Positions 19,879 to 27,259 of a stretch of DNA of 56,453 nucleotides are shown here, piece after piece (position 1 is the first letter of the stretch; each line of letters begins with the position of its first letter). The notes beneath the pieces were generated by a model. That model was not told the DNA's origin and searched no databases. It saw nothing but the letters and a program-made list of their open reading frames with translations. Position numbers and translations under genes: made by a program. The DNA comes from JBDTVS01 sp040007095 (GTDB lineage Bacteria; Acidobacteriota; Vicinamibacteria; Vicinamibacterales; CAVVIG01). The DNA is taken from positions 1 to 56,453 of the forward strand of contig JBDTVS010000119.1 of the NCBI GenBank assembly GCA_040007095.1. Direction: 5' to 3'.

Positions 19879-21897
19879 ATGTCATCCGCAAAGGTATTGG
19901 CGACAGGCGTGGCCGGGGCGGTCGGATCGGATTTCCGCCGCACACTGAACCAGGTCGTATTCGTCGAGTTCGGCGGCAAGCTGTCGCGTTTGAATCTTTT
20001 TCGATCGGCGACCATCGTGAGCCAGGGCACCACCGTGCTCAAGGGGACATTCACATTCGATCTGGACACCGGCGTTCAAGGCGGCGTGGGACCGGGTCAG
20101 GATCTGTGGTGGGAGCAGCAGACGACGGTCGCTCGCCAGATGGTGGCGCAAGGCACCGCGCGGATTGTCAACGTCGGCACGGTCGACTTCAACGGATTGA
20201 CGGCGGACGGCCTGCAGATGCTGACCTACGGCACCACCCCGATCAACGGCAGCAACAACGCCAGCAACAAACTGGTGACCGGGGACGTCTTCGCCGTCCT
20301 CACCAATCAGGGCAACTACTCGAAGATCAAAGTCGTCAGCTACGGCTACGACATGACCATTCAATGGGTCACCTATAAGCTCGATCCCGCCTACGTGGTG
20401 CTCGGGACCGGTTACAACCAGCCGGAAGACGTGAAAGCAAGCGCGGACGGCGTGCACCTGTACGTCACCGAGCGCAGCGGCGACCTCGTGCGGCTGACCG
20501 CCCCGAATTACCACCGCGCCTCGGCCGCGGTGGTGACGGCGGGCATGGTCGCCCCCCAACAGATGTTTCTCGACGAGGCGCATCACATGGCCTATGTCGT
20601 CGAGTACGCTTCGCCGGGTCGTCTCTGGAAGGTCGACCTCAACACCGGCACCAAAACCGCGGTGGTCTCGAATCTCGACCATCCCGTCGGCATCGTGCTC
20701 AGCTCGGACCTGCAGTTTGCGTACGTCAGCGAGCAGACCGCCGGACCCGATCTCGGCCGCGTCAGCCGCATCCAGATGAGCAACGGCGCCGTGCAGAAGC
20801 TGGCCACCGGCTTGACCAATCCCTTCTTCCTGACCTGGGCCGACGCCACGCAAACGCTGCTGTTGTGCCCGGAGCGCGATCCCGCCAACCGTGTGACCGG
20901 CATCAGCGTGAACGCCGCGGGCACCAACATCGTGGCGAGCGGGGTGCCTGCGCGGCCCTCGAGCGTGACGGTCGTCTCACCGGGCCTGATGGTCATCTGC
21001 TGCGACCAGGTGATCGAGCAGGTGGACTTCGCATCGGGGATCTTTCAGCCTGCCGGGCCGCTGCTCATGGGCATCGGCTTCATCCCGTTCGACAAGGTCA
21101 AGCCGTCCGGGCTCGCCGACACGACCGTCGATCCGACCTACTTCTATCAAGTCAAGAACACGCCGTTTGGCGGCACGCTCCCGTTGATGATCAACCACCT
21201 GCGGGCCTTCAACGACGGGGCGTCGTACTACCGTGTGAAGATCGATGGCGCGCTGCGCATGGATTCGTGGACCGATTATCGGTGGAACGGCTTCCAATAC
21301 GTGCCGCAGACCACCGGGCCCGTGAATGTCGGCGGCAATCCAGGTTTCTTCCCGGTGCATTCGCTGAGCGAGCTCTTCCTGTGGATGAATCCGTCGCTCG
21401 GAATGCTGCTGGATTCCACCAACCTGACCAATGCGCTCCACACGATCGGGATCGAATTCACCAACGGCGCTGGCGTCGTGCTGGAGAACAGCACGCCGCT
21501 GACGATCCTCGTCAACAACCAGTCGTGTTCCGCGACCATCGCGACACCAATGTTGAACGGATCCGCCGCGGATCCCAACTGCGGCACCCTGAAGTATGCC
21601 GCCAAAAACAACGACCCCGTCATCATGGCGTTCACGGCCAGCCACCCGGCGAATTTCGCGACCTTCGCCTTCTCGCTGATCAAGGGCGTGAACGGAATCA
21701 CGGTGCCTGGAACGACCAGCGGTCCGGTCAGCGCGGTCTCCTCGCCGTTGTCTGATACCGTCGCCCATCTGCTCGGCTCGTGCAACATTGCGGGATTTGC
21801 CGAGTACGTCTCCGTGTGGGCGACCATCAACAACGGCTGGGGCCGCCAGAGTCAGTACGATGCCTCGGCGGCGATCGCGTTCGTGCTGGCGCCGTAG
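19879..21897 (+). CDS. Unrecognised 672-aa beta-propeller-like protein
   Basis: The start ATG at 19879 follows GAAGGAGGAA, the strongest Shine-Dalgarno in the window; the earlier in-frame ATG at 19846 is less likely. No signal peptide or transmembrane helix is evident, so it may be cytosolic or exported by another route. Residues 1-170 form a beta-rich N-terminal part (FVEFGGKLSRLNLF, DLWWEQQTTVA). About 180-430 hold propeller-like blades of the NHL/SMP-30 style (YNQPEDVKASADGVHLYVTE, NLDHPVGIVLSSDLQFAYVS). About 430-672 are Asn/Thr/Ser-rich, with a few Cys (QSCSATI, DPNCGTL, GSCNIAG). I do not recognise the whole protein. It stands alone. A structural, surface or ligand-reading role is speculation. 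Confidence 0.7.
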   Translation: MSSAKVLATGVAGAVGSDFRRTLNQVVFVEFGGKLSRLNLFRSATIVSQGTTVLKGTFTFDLDTGVQGGVGPGQDLWWEQQTTVARQMVAQGTARIVNVGTVDFNGLTADGLQMLTYGTTPINGSNNASNKLVTGDVFAVLTNQGNYSKIKVVSYGYDMTIQWVTYKLDPAYVVLGTGYNQPEDVKASADGVHLYVTERSGDLVRLTAPNYHRASAAVVTAGMVAPQQMFLDEAHHMAYVVEYASPGRLWKVDLNTGTKTAVVSNLDHPVGIVLSSDLQFAYVSEQTAGPDLGRVSRIQMSNGAVQKLATGLTNPFFLTWADATQTLLLCPERDPANRVTGISVNAAGTNIVASGVPARPSSVTVVSPGLMVICCDQVIEQVDFASGIFQPAGPLLMGIGFIPFDKVKPSGLADTTVDPTYFYQVKNTPFGGTLPLMINHLRAFNDGASYYRVKIDGALRMDSWTDYRWNGFQYVPQTTGPVNVGGNPGFFPVHSLSELFLWMNPSLGMLLDSTNLTNALHTIGIEFTNGAGVVLENSTPLTILVNNQSCSATIATPMLNGSAADPNCGTLKYAAKNNDPVIMAFTASHPANFATFAFSLIKGVNGITVPGTTSGPVSAVSSPLSDTVAHLLGSCNIAGFAEYVSVWATINNGWGRQSQYDASAAIAFVLAP

Positions 21898-22309
21898 CCG
21901 AGTGTCTTCGTGGTTCGCACGATGCCCACGTGCTCGTTGGTCCGAAACATCTCACGCCCGACCTGCTGAAAGCTGACCGGCTGAAAGCCGGTGGGCGTAA
22001 ACCTGGCACGTGGGCACTGAGGGCCTGTCAATGAACAAGGTGTGCAGTGTAGGCATCGAGGCGGGATGCCTCGGCGGCCACACTGTATACCTTGTTCATT
22101 GACAGGCCCTAAAGCCAGGACCATACAACTGGAACGCGCTGGCCGAAGACCCTCCCGGAAGCACCGCGCCTTCGAGTGGCCATCCCGGGCGAGTGTGTCG
22201 CCAGCGAACCGTTCAGCTGCGGCGTCGCGCTCATCCCCGGTCCGATGGGGGAGCATGATCCGAACTATCCTATGGAGGAAATGGGCAGGTTGACGAAGTC
22301 GCCGACGAC
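21898..22309. other. Intergenic region with palindrome B and manA leader
   Basis: A 412-nt gap. It holds palindromic element B (22020-22110) and, just before manA, a GGAGGA and a 13-codon frame (22272-22313) whose TGA overlaps the manA ATG. Nothing else is recognised. The manA promoter should lie between about 22110 and 22270. Confidence 0.5.
22020..22110. repeat. 91-nt palindromic element B
   Basis: Two 31-nt arms (22020-22050 and 22080-22110), beginning AGGGCCTGTCAATGAACA, pair with only two mismatches, both G against T. The loop contains a second perfect 7-bp hairpin (AGGCATC 22051-22057, GATGCCT 22065-22071). The arms are about 75% identical over 28 nt to element A. The loop shares CGAGGCGGGATGC with element C at 42465-42477. 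Confidence 0.9.
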
Positions 22310-23281
22310 ATGACCGCATTGACCCAGAAACTGTTTCAGCTCGAGCCGCAGTATCGCGAACGCGTGTGGGGTGGCCAACGGCTGAAGGCGCACAACCCGC
22401 CGATCGGCGAGTTGTGGGGCGCGTTCGACGACAGCCGGGTTCTGACGGGACCGCACGCCGGGCAGTCGGTCGGGCAGATCGCGAACGAGTTCGGCCCCGC
22501 CTTCCTCGGTCGCGATGTCATGTCGCGGTTCGGACCGCGGTTTCCTCTCCTCATCAAGCTGCTCGATTGTGCCGGCTGGCTGTCAGTGCAGGTGCATCCC
22601 AACGATCAGCAGGCCGAACAGCTGGTCGGGAGAGGACAGTTTGGAAAAACGGAGGCGTGGCATTTCCTGGCTGTCGACGAGAACACCTCGATTCTCGCGG
22701 GTGTCAAGCCGGGCACGACGGCGACCGCTCTCGCGTCTGCCATCAGGACGGGCCGCGTCCTCGAGGTGGCTCAACGGTTGGAGGTCGCGCCGGGCGAGAC
22801 CTACCTGATTCCCGCGGGCACGCTGCACGCCCTGGGACCGGGCCTGCTCCTGTATGAAGTGCAGCAGGCGAGCGACACGACCTACCGCGTCTACGATTGG
22901 GACCGGCCGGCCAGCGACGGCAGACCGCTCCACGTGGAGGAATCTGTCGCGGTCACCAATCCCGACAGCACGCCGGTGCGCACGCCGCGGCCCGCCCTTC
23001 ACGGAACATCGGCCGCGCGAACTGCGCAGTGTCCGTTTTTCGCGCTGGACGCGTTGCAGATCGCCGATTCCCCATTCCTGGGCGACGAGGAAGGACGCAC
23101 GCTCGGTGTACTGACGGTGACCGCCGGTGCGGTCAGCGTCACCTGCGGTGATGAAACCGTGCAGCTCGGTCGCCACGACACCGCGCTGGTGGCTGGATCG
23201 GCAGGGGCGTACCAGCTTCGAGCCGTGGACGAACCGGCGTCCGTGCTGCGTGCGACAGTGCCCCCGCCCACGGGGTTGTGA
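22310..23281 (+). CDS. manA: Mannose-6-phosphate isomerase, type I
   Basis: A 323-aa zinc-dependent enzyme that interconverts mannose-6-phosphate and fructose-6-phosphate in the cytosol, feeding GDP-mannose synthesis or mannose use. Type I motifs are present: 'LLDCAGWLSVQVHPNDQQA' with the first zinc ligands (Q-x-H), GKTEAWHFL with the Glu ligand, 'YLIPAGTLHALGPGLLLYEVQ' with the third His, then a C-terminal cupin half (about 235-323). It is of the compact length seen in Bacillus-type ManA. The ATG at 22310 has no close Shine-Dalgarno but overlaps the stop of a 13-codon frame by ATGA, which hints at coupled translation. It stands alone. Confidence 0.9.
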   Translation: MTALTQKLFQLEPQYRERVWGGQRLKAHNPPIGELWGAFDDSRVLTGPHAGQSVGQIANEFGPAFLGRDVMSRFGPRFPLLIKLLDCAGWLSVQVHPNDQQAEQLVGRGQFGKTEAWHFLAVDENTSILAGVKPGTTATALASAIRTGRVLEVAQRLEVAPGETYLIPAGTLHALGPGLLLYEVQQASDTTYRVYDWDRPASDGRPLHVEESVAVTNPDSTPVRTPRPALHGTSAARTAQCPFFALDALQIADSPFLGDEEGRTLGVLTVTAGAVSVTCGDETVQLGRHDTALVAGSAGAYQLRAVDEPASVLRATVPPPTGL

Positions 23282-23322
23282 AGCGCCTTACCGTGGGCTG
23301 GTAGGGCGGCTAGAGCATTGAC

Positions 23323-23374
23323 GTAGTGTGAGCCTTCAGGCGGACCGTCGTAGTCCGGCTGAAGCCGGACACGA
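23323..23374. repeat. GTCCGCC-type intergenic hairpin repeat, copy 2
   Basis: GTAGTGTGAGCCTTCAGGCGGACC, one substitution away from the copy 1 hairpin, is followed by the perfect GTCCGGCTGAAGCCGGAC hairpin at 23353-23370. It lies between manA and the 3' end of the yjbR-like gene. Confidence 0.7.
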
Positions 23375-23407
23375 CAAATGGAAAGCGCCATAGAAATGGC
23401 GACGTAA

Positions 23408-23809
23408 TCAGCGCGTGCGTGGTGTGCGCGGGCGTCTGGCACGCCGACTGGGGGTCGAGCGGCGCGCGGCGGGCATCGAGGACGCATTCCGCCAGGCGAG
23501 GGTCATCGCAACCCCGAGCGTGTCTTCGTCGATGGCATCCAGGCGCACGCTGGTACATCCCTGGCGTCCCCATGCACCGTTCTCGGGGACGAACGCAGCC
23601 CGATGCGCCAGCACGAAGGTCTGCTGCTGCTCCGGCGTCAGCTTGACCATACCGTGGAGATCGTCGTGATGCAGGGTCGCGAAGATTCTGCCGTTGACGC
23701 GAAAATCCGGATGTCCCATGTGGGCGCCCTCGCTGGAGTGCTCCAGGCCCAGGGCAATCCGTCGAAAGTCGTCGGCGCACATCGCGCGAACGCCGCCCTT
23801 CTCCGCCAT
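23408..23809 (-). CDS. MmcQ/YjbR family protein
   Basis: A protein of 133 aa from the ATG at 23809, or 124 aa from 23782, where GAGAAGGG sits upstream. The YjbR-like fold (CyaY-type alpha/beta) is read from 'DDFRRIALGLEHSSEGAHMG', HPDFRVNGRIFATLHHDD, 'MVKLTPEQQQTFV' and 'DTLGVAMTLAWRNA'. Family members are called DNA-binding-like, but their function is not established. After the domain a 30-residue Arg/Ser/Pro-rich tail ends the protein, which is unusual and may reflect 3'-end drift near the adjacent repeat. It is the last gene of the leftward uvrB-mla operon and starts within 5 nt of the DUF948 stop. Confidence 0.8.
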   Translation of the reverse strand: MAEKGGVRAMCADDFRRIALGLEHSSEGAHMGHPDFRVNGRIFATLHHDDLHGMVKLTPEQQQTFVLAHRAAFVPENGAWGRQGCTSVRLDAIDEDTLGVAMTLAWRNASSMPAARRSTPSRRARRPRTPRTR

Positions 23810-23813
23810 CTTT

Positions 23814-24236
23814 TCAGATGAAGAGCACGTCGTCGTCCTCGGCCCGGCGACGGGCACGAGATCGCCGACGCGCATCACGGACCACTTCCATCGCGGCCCT
23901 GAGCGCGAGCAGAATCGCCTTGCCTTCGCGGGCCGGTGCGGCCACCGTGGTCTGGACAATGGCGACGACTTCTTCAACCCGCTGCGCAAGATCGGAGATC
24001 AGTCCCTCGACACGCTCGACCTGAACAGCCGCCAGCGCGACGGCGCGCGACGCATCGCGGCCGATCGCGTTGATATGGCCGAAGGTGGGTGCCAGCTCGT
24101 GCTCGATTCGGTCGACCAACCGCTCGACGCGCCGCGCCGCGCGGGCGGCGGCGATCATCACCGGCACCTGGATGATCGCCGTCGTCATCGTCGCCAGGGC
24201 GATCAGCCCCAGAAAGACCTGAGGCCAGAAGCTCAC
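23814..24236 (-). CDS. DUF948-like membrane-anchored coiled-coil protein
   Basis: A 140-aa protein with one N-terminal hydrophobic helix (about 5-32, VFLGLIALATMTTAIIQVPVMIAA), then a long amphipathic helical stretch (RVERLVDRIEHELAP, ERVEGLISDLAQRVEEVV) and a basic C-terminus (RRRSRARRRAE). This layout fits DUF948/YtxG general-stress proteins. Its start overlaps the ytxH-like gene stop by ATGA. The YtxH and DUF948-like pair next to an MCE transporter suggests an envelope-stress function; that is inference. Confidence 0.75.
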   Translation of the reverse strand: MSFWPQVFLGLIALATMTTAIIQVPVMIAAARAARRVERLVDRIEHELAPTFGHINAIGRDASRAVALAAVQVERVEGLISDLAQRVEEVVAIVQTTVAAPAREGKAILLALRAAMEVVRDARRRSRARRRAEDDDVLFI

Positions 24237-24508
24237 GCTTTCTCCCGAGAGCGGGCCTGCTCGTAGGCTTCACGCCCACGCTCGATGGCCGTCGTCAAGG
24301 TGTCCTTTCCCTCGTTGATCGCCTGCCGGCCCTTCTCGGCGAGGGCCGCCGCCTTTTCACGCCCCTCGCGCGACTTCTCGGTCAGCAGATCGCGCGTTTC
24401 ACGACCCGTGGCGGGTGCATAGAGCAACGCGACCGCGGCGCCAGCCACGGCGCCGACCAGAAACGCCAACAACACGGACCCGGCTCCTGCTCCTTCATCT
24501 CCACTCAT
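24233..24508 (-). CDS. YtxH-domain small membrane protein
   Basis: A 91-aa protein: a Gly/Ala-rich transmembrane helix (about 11-31, VLLAFLVGAVAGAAVALLY), then 'APATGRETRDLLTEKSREG', which matches the YtxH/gas-vesicle-like motif L.AP.sG.etR..L. A charged helical tail follows. YtxH proteins are general-stress envelope proteins of unknown mechanism. The gene is 26 bp downstream of mlaD and overlaps the next gene by ATGA. Confidence 0.85.
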   Translation of the reverse strand: MSGDEGAGAGSVLLAFLVGAVAGAAVALLYAPATGRETRDLLTEKSREGREKAAALAEKGRQAINEGKDTLTTAIERGREAYEQARSREKA

Positions 24509-24534
24509 GCTGTCCTGCCCCCAGGCCGTCGGCC

Positions 24535-25596
24535 CTAAAAGATGCTGACCTTGATGTTTAAGTATTTTCGCGGGTCCTTCTGGATATTGCTCAAGAGCGT
24601 CCGCACATCGGCGACCGCTCCGTTCATGTTCTCATATAACTGTTTGTCTTTCAGCAACTGGCCCATCGTCCCCTGCCCTTCGTTGAGACGATTCAGGAGT
24701 TGATCGAGGCGCTCGCTGACCGCACTCAGGCGGTTGAACAGCGACGCATCGGTGAGCAGTTTGCCGGCGGTGCCTTCTCCTCGGTTCAGCCGGCCGATCA
24801 CCTCCTTGGTCGTGCCGGTCAGGTCTCTCAAATTCGAGGTCGTATCGGCCAGCGACCGTGCGAACGTATCGTCCTTCAGCAGCCGCCCGATGCTGCCTTC
24901 ACCCGCGTTGATCTGCCGCGTCATGATCTCGAGGTTCTTGAGAGACGCCTCGAGCGCATCGGCGCTCTTCGGGTCCTTCAGCAGCTTGCCAATCGTGCCT
25001 TGACCTTGCTGAACGCCGCGGACGACATCGCCGGCCGCCGTGACGAAGCCGCGAAGGTCGGCGTAGAGCTCGTCGTTGCTCATCAGCTTGCCCACCGTCC
25101 CTTTGCCCGATCGCACGTCGGTGATGAGCTTGGTCAGTTCCGCGATGCCCTGGCCCGCTTGATCGGTGATGTCGCTAATCTGGGATGGCGCACGACCCGA
25201 GGCGATGTACCCCCATTCCGGAATCTCTGTCCCCTGCAACGACGGCGTGATGTCGACGGCGCCTTGGCCGAGGAGCGAAATCGATCCCAGCTTGGCGACC
25301 GATTTGTCGGTGATCCGCTGACGCTGATCTTTGTTCACCTCGATCGTGATGTCCACTCGTTCGCCGACAAAGTCCATGGCGGTCACCGTGCCCACCGTGA
25401 AGCCCGCGACCCGCACCGGCGCGCCGGTGTTGAGTCCGGCGACGTTGTCGAACCTGGTCTTCAGCTTGTAACGCTGCCAGAAAAAGCCGCGGCCGCCGGT
25501 GAGGGTGAAAATGGTCACCGCGGCGATGACGAACGCGACGATGGTCACGACGCCGATCTTCAATTCCGACCACGCAAGCGATCTCGTTCGAGGCAT
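24535..25596 (-). CDS. mlaD: MCE-domain lipid-transport protein, MlaD-like
   Basis: A 353-aa substrate-binding component of an MCE ABC lipid-transport system. It has an N-terminal signal-anchor helix (about 12-33, GVVTIVAFVIAAVTIFTLTGG), then the MCE domain (about 40-120: RFDNVAGLNTGAPVRVAGF, GTVTAMDF, 'KLGSISLLGQGAVDI'). The C-terminal helix-rich part contains five repeats with the core G(K/Q/E)G(T/S)xGxL(L/M), for example GKGTVGKLMSNDELY, GQGTIGKLLKDPKSA, GEGSIGRLLKDDTFA, GEGTAGKLLTDASLF and GQGTMGQLLKDKQLY, spaced roughly 45 residues apart. This is longer than E. coli MlaD (183 aa) and could extend the periplasmic conduit. It follows mlaF in the operon. Confidence 0.9.
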   Translation of the reverse strand: MPRTRSLAWSELKIGVVTIVAFVIAAVTIFTLTGGRGFFWQRYKLKTRFDNVAGLNTGAPVRVAGFTVGTVTAMDFVGERVDITIEVNKDQRQRITDKSVAKLGSISLLGQGAVDITPSLQGTEIPEWGYIASGRAPSQISDITDQAGQGIAELTKLITDVRSGKGTVGKLMSNDELYADLRGFVTAAGDVVRGVQQGQGTIGKLLKDPKSADALEASLKNLEIMTRQINAGEGSIGRLLKDDTFARSLADTTSNLRDLTGTTKEVIGRLNRGEGTAGKLLTDASLFNRLSAVSERLDQLLNRLNEGQGTMGQLLKDKQLYENMNGAVADVRTLLSNIQKDPRKYLNIKVSIF

Positions 25597-25624
25597 GATG
25601 GCTCCTGGACCCTACGACTGGACC

Positions 25625-26479
25625 CTACGACAAGAATTTTCGGATGTATTCATCAGTCGATTCGCGAAGGGCCTTCGCGTCTCCCTCAAACACGATCAGT
25701 CCGTCCCGCAGCATCATGAACTCGGTCTCGCGTTCTTTCGCGGGATCGGCGTTCACGATTCGAATCGTCCCGTCCGGATCTCTGACGGCCGCGCGCGTCG
25801 CCACGTAGAACGCGTCACGGAGCTGGTGCGTGACGACGATGGAGCTGACATTCTCGAGATCGCGCAGCTTGATGATCTCGTCGTCGACGGTGGTGGCGGT
25901 GATCGGATCGAGGCCGGTGGTGGCCTCGTCGTAGAGCAGGATCTCCGGCTTGGAGCACATCGCGCGCGCGATCGCCACCCGGCGCCGTTGTCCGCCCGAG
26001 AGCTCCGATGGCATCTTTTCGATGTGCTCGGCCAGACTGACGAATCCGAGCACCTCCTCAACGCGCCGATCGATCTCGTCGAGCGGCGTGTCGGTTTCTT
26101 CGTAGAGGCGGTAGCCGACATTTTCGCGCACCGTCAACGAATCGAACAGCGCGCCCTCCTGGAACACCATCCCGATGTTGGTGCGCACCTTCATCATCTC
26201 GAGCTCGCTCAACTGATCCACGCGCTCGCCGTGCACCCGCACCTCACCCCCGTCGGCCTTCAGCAATCCGAGCAGAATCTTCAGGGACAGCGACTTCCCC
26301 GCGCCGCTGGCGCCGAGGATGATCTTGGTGTGGCCGCGCAGCAGCGTGAAGTTGACGTCCTTCAGAATCACCTTCTCGTCGAAGGCGAGCGACACGTGAT
26401 GGAACGCGACGACCGGCTCGTCTCCTCCGGAGCGGGTCGTCGGGGCGGTGTGTTCCGCGGACTGGGTGGCCACACTCAC
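25625..26479 (-). CDS. mlaF: MCE-system ABC ATPase, MlaF-like
   Basis: A 284-aa ABC ATPase that powers lipid movement through MlaE/MlaD. Motifs: Walker A LGASGAGKS (about 55-63), a Q-loop, signature LSGGQRRRVAIARAM, Walker B ILLYDEATTGLDP and switch His in 'VTHQLRDAFYVA'. It ends with 'ESTDEYIRKFLS', typical of Ttg2A/MlaF. An N-terminal Thr/Ser/Gly extension of about 20 residues precedes the domain. Its start lies 1 nt after the mlaE stop, so the two are coupled. Confidence 0.92.
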   Translation of the reverse strand: MSVATQSAEHTAPTTRSGGDEPVVAFHHVSLAFDEKVILKDVNFTLLRGHTKIILGASGAGKSLSLKILLGLLKADGGEVRVHGERVDQLSELEMMKVRTNIGMVFQEGALFDSLTVRENVGYRLYEETDTPLDEIDRRVEEVLGFVSLAEHIEKMPSELSGGQRRRVAIARAMCSKPEILLYDEATTGLDPITATTVDDEIIKLRDLENVSSIVVTHQLRDAFYVATRAAVRDPDGTIRIVNADPAKERETEFMMLRDGLIVFEGDAKALRESTDEYIRKFLS

Positions 26480-26480
26480 C

Positions 26481-27254
26481 TCAATACAGCAGCGAGATCA
26501 GTACCCGGGTCACGAAAAAATCGACCGCGATCACCGCGACCGAGCCCGCGACGACGGCGACGGTCGTGGCCTTGCCGACGCCTTGCGTGCCTCCCTGCGT
26601 GCGCAGGCCGACGTGACAGGCGATCGAGACGATGACGAAGCCGAGCGCGAAGGGCTTGATGATGCCCATCCAGACGTCCTGCATGTAGAGGGCGTCGCTC
26701 ACCGACGACCAGTACAGTCCGGTGGCGACCTGCAGCTGAAACCGCGCGACGATCCAGCCGCCCACCATGCCGACGAAGTCGGCAATGATCGTCAGGATCG
26801 GCGTCATCAGCACGCCTGCCAGCACGCGCGGCACGACCAGCTTGCGAATCGGATCCGTGCCCAGCGCACGCAAGGCGTTGATCTGGTCGGTGACGACCAT
26901 CGAGCCGAGCTCCGCCGCGATGCCCGACCCGACCCGGCCCGTGAGCATCAGACCGGTCAGCACCGGCCCGAGCTCTTTGATCATCGACGCGCTCACGAGA
27001 CGGCCGACGACCGGCCGGGCACCGAACTGGTCGAGGGTCAAGCCGCTCTGCAGCGCCAGCACGGCACCGGTAAAGAACCCGGTGAGGAGCACGACCGTCA
27101 GCGAGGCCACACCGACCAGGTCGAGTTGCTCGACGAAATCGTAGCGGTAGAAGGGCGGGCTGACCAGGCCGCGGAACATCGCGGCGCACAGCCGCACGTA
27201 TTCCTGCACTTCCAGGACGGCTCTTTTCAGCCAGGCATCGACGAATTCGGGCAC
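26481..27254 (-). CDS. mlaE: MCE-system ABC permease, MlaE-like
   Basis: A 257-aa inner-membrane permease with about five to six hydrophobic helices. Family motifs: 'GVASLTVVLLTGFFTGAVLALQ', 'ASMIKELGPVLTGLMLTGRVG' and 'IAAELGSMVVTDQINALRAL', the MlaE signature ELG.M..T.Q..AL. The gene begins 5 nt after the uvrB stop, which makes cotranscription with uvrB very likely. With mlaF and mlaD it forms a minimal retrograde or anterograde phospholipid transport unit; no MlaB or MlaC gene is in the window. Confidence 0.92.
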   Translation of the reverse strand: MPEFVDAWLKRAVLEVQEYVRLCAAMFRGLVSPPFYRYDFVEQLDLVGVASLTVVLLTGFFTGAVLALQSGLTLDQFGARPVVGRLVSASMIKELGPVLTGLMLTGRVGSGIAAELGSMVVTDQINALRALGTDPIRKLVVPRVLAGVLMTPILTIIADFVGMVGGWIVARFQLQVATGLYWSSVSDALYMQDVWMGIIKPFALGFVIVSIACHVGLRTQGGTQGVGKATTVAVVAGSVAVIAVDFFVTRVLISLLY

Positions 27255-27259
27255 GCGCT

